A stretch of 9,924 nucleotides of DNA, taken from Thermoprotei archaeon (GTDB lineage: Archaea > Thermoproteota > Thermoprotei_A > Sulfolobales > Desulfurococcaceae). The notes below the pieces were generated by a model, which was not told the origin of the DNA, did no database searches, and worked only from the letters and a program-made list of their open reading frames with translations. The stretch covers positions 1 to 9,924 of the forward strand of contig QMWW01000029.1 in the NCBI GenBank assembly GCA_003661825.1, given 5' to 3'. Each line of letters opens with the position of its first letter. Position 1 is the first letter of the stretch. Below, in pieces: positions 7,357 through 9,924 of this stretch. Position numbers and translations under genes: made by a program.

Positions 7357-7367
7357 AGTGTGAGGGG

Positions 7368-8216
7368 ATGTATACGGTATATGGAGGATTCTTGCTAAGC
7401 TATCCTAGTATATACCTCCAGCTTATCGAAATGCTTCCTGGAATAATATTCCTGGTAGTGCTACTAGTAGTCTTTCTGTCTATGAGTATTAAGATCGTTA
7501 GGGAGTACGAGAGAGCAGTCATATTCAGGCTTGGCAGACTTCTTGGAGCTAAAGGGCCCGGCCTTTTCTTCATAATACCGTTCGTTGACAATCTTGTCAA
7601 AGTAGATCTTAGGATAACTGCTGTTGACGTACCCGAGCAGCAGATAATAACAAAGGATAACGTTACTGTTGGTGTTGATGCTGTAGTCTACTACCGTGTA
7701 TTTGACCCAGTACTATCCGTTACAAAGGTTGAAAACTACCACTACGCAGTACTAATGCTTGCACAGACCACGCTTAGAGATATCGTGGGGCAGGTTGAGC
7801 TCGATGACCTGCTTTCTAGGAGAGAAGAGATTAACAAGAAACTTCAGCAAATACTCGATGAAATAACGGATCCATGGGGGATTAAGATAACTGCTGTAAC
7901 GCTTAAACAGGTTAGACTCCCAGAGACCATGTTGAGAGCTATGGCTAAACAAGCTGAAGCGGAGAGGTGGAGGAGATCCAAGATCATAGAGGCTGAGGGT
8001 GAGAGGCAGGCGGCCCAAATACTCGGCGAAGCAGCCAAGGTCTACGAGAATAGACCTACAGCGCTCAGGCTCAGAGAGCTTCATACGCTCGTAGAGATAG
8101 CTAAGGAGAAAAACCTAATCGTAGTTACCCCTTCGTCAATAGGCACCGACACCAGCTTGCTAGGTACACTAATAGGTCTTACAAAGACTGAGAGTGGTAG
8201 TGAGAAACGTGATTAA
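7368..8216 (+). CDS. SPFH/band 7 (prohibitin-stomatin) membrane protein, p-stomatin type
   Basis: A 282-residue stomatin homologue that should be anchored in the cytoplasmic membrane by its N-terminal helix (about 24-43) and oligomerise into membrane microdomain scaffolds. The SPFH domain begins REYERAVIFRLGR (45-57), continues through GPGLFFIIPFVD (63-74), and ends in an Ala/Glu-rich amphipathic helix (AKQAEAERWRRSKIIEAEGE) typical of stomatins. The C-terminus carries NLIVVTPSS (249-257), at the place where stomatins have a short hydrophobic motif that in Pyrococcus is cleaved by the partner protease. The next gene encodes that protease type and overlaps this one, a conserved archaeal pair. 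The start is uncertain: GAGGGG directly abuts ATG 7368 with no spacer, whereas in-frame TTG at 7392 has GGAGG four bases upstream and would give 274 residues. The domain call does not depend on this choice. Confidence 0.92.
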   Translation: MYTVYGGFLLSYPSIYLQLIEMLPGIIFLVVLLVVFLSMSIKIVREYERAVIFRLGRLLGAKGPGLFFIIPFVDNLVKVDLRITAVDVPEQQIITKDNVTVGVDAVVYYRVFDPVLSVTKVENYHYAVLMLAQTTLRDIVGQVELDDLLSRREEINKKLQQILDEITDPWGIKITAVTLKQVRLPETMLRAMAKQAEAERWRRSKIIEAEGERQAAQILGEAAKVYENRPTALRLRELHTLVEIAKEKNLIVVTPSSIGTDTSLLGTLIGLTKTESGSEKRD

Positions 8217-9549
8217 ACCCAAGCCATCATTACTACTGTTTTTTATAGCTCTAGCCATATCCTTAGCTTTCTCAGCCACGAGTATAGGGATGACTCTTCA
8301 GGCTACCAAGAACCATGTCGTAGTCGTAAAGATCGAGGGAGGAATATACTATGGTGTAGATTACCTGGTTGAAGAAGCAATAGCTGAGGCGGAACGCTTC
8401 GACGCTCCTCTAGTAATAGTGCTAGACACGCCCGGAGGTCTCCTCGACGTCACAGAAAAGATCATAAAGAGTATAAGGACGAGTAATATCCCCGTTATAG
8501 GATACGTTTACCCTGTAGGTGCATCTGCTTGGAGTGCTGGAACGCTAATACTCATGGCTACTCATATAGCCGCTATGTCCCCCGGAACTCTAATTGGAGC
8601 TGCACAGCCAGTAATATACGATCCAACTAGTGGTTTATACAAGCCTATAAACGAGTCCAAGATAATAAACCCCATAGTAGGTATTATCGCGGAGCTGGCT
8701 CAGGATAGAGGTAGAAACGTTACAGCTGCTAAGAAATTCGTACTAGAGAACCTATACCTCGACGAGGATAAAGCGCTTAAGTATAACGTAATCGAAGTCG
8801 TCGCAAAAAGTATTGATGATCTTCTCGAGAAAATCAATAGATGGGAAGTCAGGCTAGATACAGGAAGAGAGTATAGGCTTAATACAGAGAATGCCGTAGT
8901 GATAGAGTATAATGGTAGCTTAAGAGCACATATCACTAGGGTTATAAGCGATCCCATAGTTAATAGCTTGCTGGCAACTATTGGGATCCTCATAGTGATG
9001 TTCGGTATTCTAGGAGGACACTATCCAGCTGTTCCTTTAGGGTTAGGCTTAGTAATACTCTCGTTACTGGGTTCTGGGTTCTCTGCAAACATGATTAGCC
9101 TTCTCCTCATATTAATAGGGGGGATAGCTCTAGGTATAGAGCTCTTTACACCCGGTTTCGGTATACTCGGCTTTACCGGGATAACCCTTATAGCCATATC
9201 GATAGCTCTCCTTCCAGTACTTAATCCTTCAAGCCTCATATCACCGAGTTATCAGGCAATGCTGTTCTGGATAGGGATATCCATAGGCGCTGGGCTAGGA
9301 GGATTTACGGGATTCGTTCTCTACAAAGTAATAGCTGTTAGGAAGAAGCCTCCACACATAAAGGGCTCACTCGTAGGATCGTTGGGTAAAGCTGTAGACG
9401 ATATAGAATCTGGTAAAACAGGCTTTATCCTAATTAATGGTGAGTACTGGAGAGCACTAGCCCTTGAAGACGTAAAACGCGGGGATAAAGTGGTTGTAGT
9501 TGATAAGGAAGGACCTATAGTGAAGATAAGAAAGGCTAAAGAGGAGTAG
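8194..9549 (+). CDS. NfeD-type membrane-bound ClpP-class serine protease (STOPP)
   Basis: A 451-residue membrane protease. After a hydrophobic leader (about 12-30), residues 40-225 form a ClpP/crotonase-like domain exposed outside the membrane: DTPGG (78-82) gives the oxyanion region, GASAWSAG (109-116) holds nucleophile Ser111, and SKIIN (155-159) holds the general base Lys156, aligning with Ser97 and Lys138 of Pyrococcus horikoshii PH1510. About five hydrophobic helices follow (roughly 255-380), then a soluble NfeD beta-barrel (about 390-451). PH1510 cleaves the C-terminal hydrophobic part of its stomatin partner, and the same partner gene lies directly upstream here. GTG at 8194 overlaps that gene by 23 nt; GTG at 8200 or 8209 is also possible, the last having GTGAG four bases upstream and an 8-nt overlap. 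The last gene of a two-gene operon, ending 11 nt from a convergent gene. Confidence 0.92.
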   Translation: MVVRNVIKPKPSLLLFFIALAISLAFSATSIGMTLQATKNHVVVVKIEGGIYYGVDYLVEEAIAEAERFDAPLVIVLDTPGGLLDVTEKIIKSIRTSNIPVIGYVYPVGASAWSAGTLILMATHIAAMSPGTLIGAAQPVIYDPTSGLYKPINESKIINPIVGIIAELAQDRGRNVTAAKKFVLENLYLDEDKALKYNVIEVVAKSIDDLLEKINRWEVRLDTGREYRLNTENAVVIEYNGSLRAHITRVISDPIVNSLLATIGILIVMFGILGGHYPAVPLGLGLVILSLLGSGFSANMISLLLILIGGIALGIELFTPGFGILGFTGITLIAISIALLPVLNPSSLISPSYQAMLFWIGISIGAGLGGFTGFVLYKVIAVRKKPPHIKGSLVGSLGKAVDDIESGKTGFILINGEYWRALALEDVKRGDKVVVVDKEGPIVKIRKAKEE

Positions 9550-9560
9550 TGGTTGAAGAG

Positions 9561-9923
9561 CTATCTCTGCTCGCTTCGTAGCATGTAGTCTATCCTACTT
9601 CGTAGTTCTACCATAGAGCTATATGCTCTATCAACGATTTCTATCTTTGCTTCAACGTCCACCTGTTTAGTGGATTCGCTTAGATCCCTTAGTATTCTTT
9701 GCAGTATACTCTCTACTGCTACGTATAGATAGAAGTAGGAAGCCTTAAGCTTCTCCTTCAAACTCTCTAGCTCTTTAAGTATCTTTGCAAGGTCTCTGTC
9801 AGCAGAACTCTGGTACATATCTCCCAGCATTCTACGGGTGAGCGGTATCCCCTGTAGAGCAGTCGCAACAATGAGAGGATCCACTCCTCTTGCCTCTCTA
9901 GCTTGATGATAAGCATTGCGGGC
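9561..9923 (-). CDS. Unrecognised alpha-helical protein, probably 5' partial
   Basis: I do not recognise a family. The frame runs from the right edge of the window without a stop, so the start may lie outside; an internal start at GTG 9884 would give 107 residues. From that GTG, a short region (GIPLTRRMLGDMYQ) precedes a long charged helix with heptad-like Leu spacing (about 31-45, LAKILKELESLKEKL), then a second helix with aromatic residues (about 48-70) and a third charged helix to the end. No membrane segment, metal-binding Cys/His cluster or nucleotide motif is visible. GTG 9884 has GAGAGG about eight bases upstream, so a start there is possible, yet the upstream codons (reading AYHQAREARG) look protein-like. 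It ends 11 nt from the stop of the convergent protease gene. A coiled-coil or helical-bundle structural or adaptor protein is a guess only. Confidence 0.6.
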   Translation of the reverse strand, partial: ARNAYHQAREARGVDPLIVATALQGIPLTRRMLGDMYQSSADRDLAKILKELESLKEKLKASYFYLYVAVESILQRILRDLSESTKQVDVEAKIEIVDRAYSSMVELRSRIDYMLRSEQR

Positions 9924-9924
9924 A

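Noticed and set aside
7752..8084. 110-codon open frame on the minus strand within the stomatin gene
   Set aside because: It lies fully inside a well-supported gene, has no Shine-Dalgarno site or promoter, and overlaps another shadow frame on the same strand.
8700..9239. Two minus-strand open frames opposite the NfeD-type protease
   Set aside because: Both lie inside the protease gene, whose catalytic and membrane regions account for the coding signal.

Overview
This window looks like chromosomal DNA of a hyperthermophilic archaeon, most likely a Desulfurococcales-like member of the Thermoproteota (Crenarchaeota). The reasons are frequent TTG and GTG starts with purine-rich Shine-Dalgarno sites, archaeal TATA-type promoter elements, heavy use of ATA, CTA, GTA and AGG/AGA codons, and a surface protein built as a binding domain, a Thr/Pro stalk and a C-terminal membrane anchor. 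The lineage is an inference from style, not from a marker gene. Genes are tightly packed and no gene-free stretch exceeds about 225 bases.

Region 1 (about 1-4519, + strand) is an ABC importer of the ferric-iron/small-solute (FbpABC-like) class. It holds the C-terminal part of a cell-surface solute-binding protein (its start lies before the window), a fused two-domain permease with an extra N-terminal membrane region, and a FbpC/CysA/MalK-type ATPase. A TATA box and T-tract sit between the binding-protein gene and the permease gene, so the binding protein may be transcribed separately from the permease-ATPase pair.

Region 2 (4533-7145, - strand) is an ABC-2 type exporter operon read ATPase, permease 1, permease 2, with 4-nt and 11-nt gene overlaps. 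It runs tail to tail into the importer operon with only 13 nt between the stop codons. Its substrate cannot be told from the sequence.

Region 3 (7368-9549, + strand) is a stomatin/SPFH protein overlapping an NfeD-type membrane serine protease with an intact Ser-Lys dyad, the classical archaeal p-stomatin/STOPP pair. It diverges from the exporter operon across a 222-nt region with candidate promoters on both strands and three copies of the heptamer TGAGTAG.

Region 4 (9561 to the right edge, - strand) is an unrecognised alpha-helical protein whose reading frame stays open to the edge. I see no RNA gene, CRISPR array, insertion sequence or prophage. The families are all known, and I do not see convincing evidence of a wholly new system. 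The less ordinary points are the permease N-terminal extension, the heptamer set in the divergent region and the unknown helical protein.
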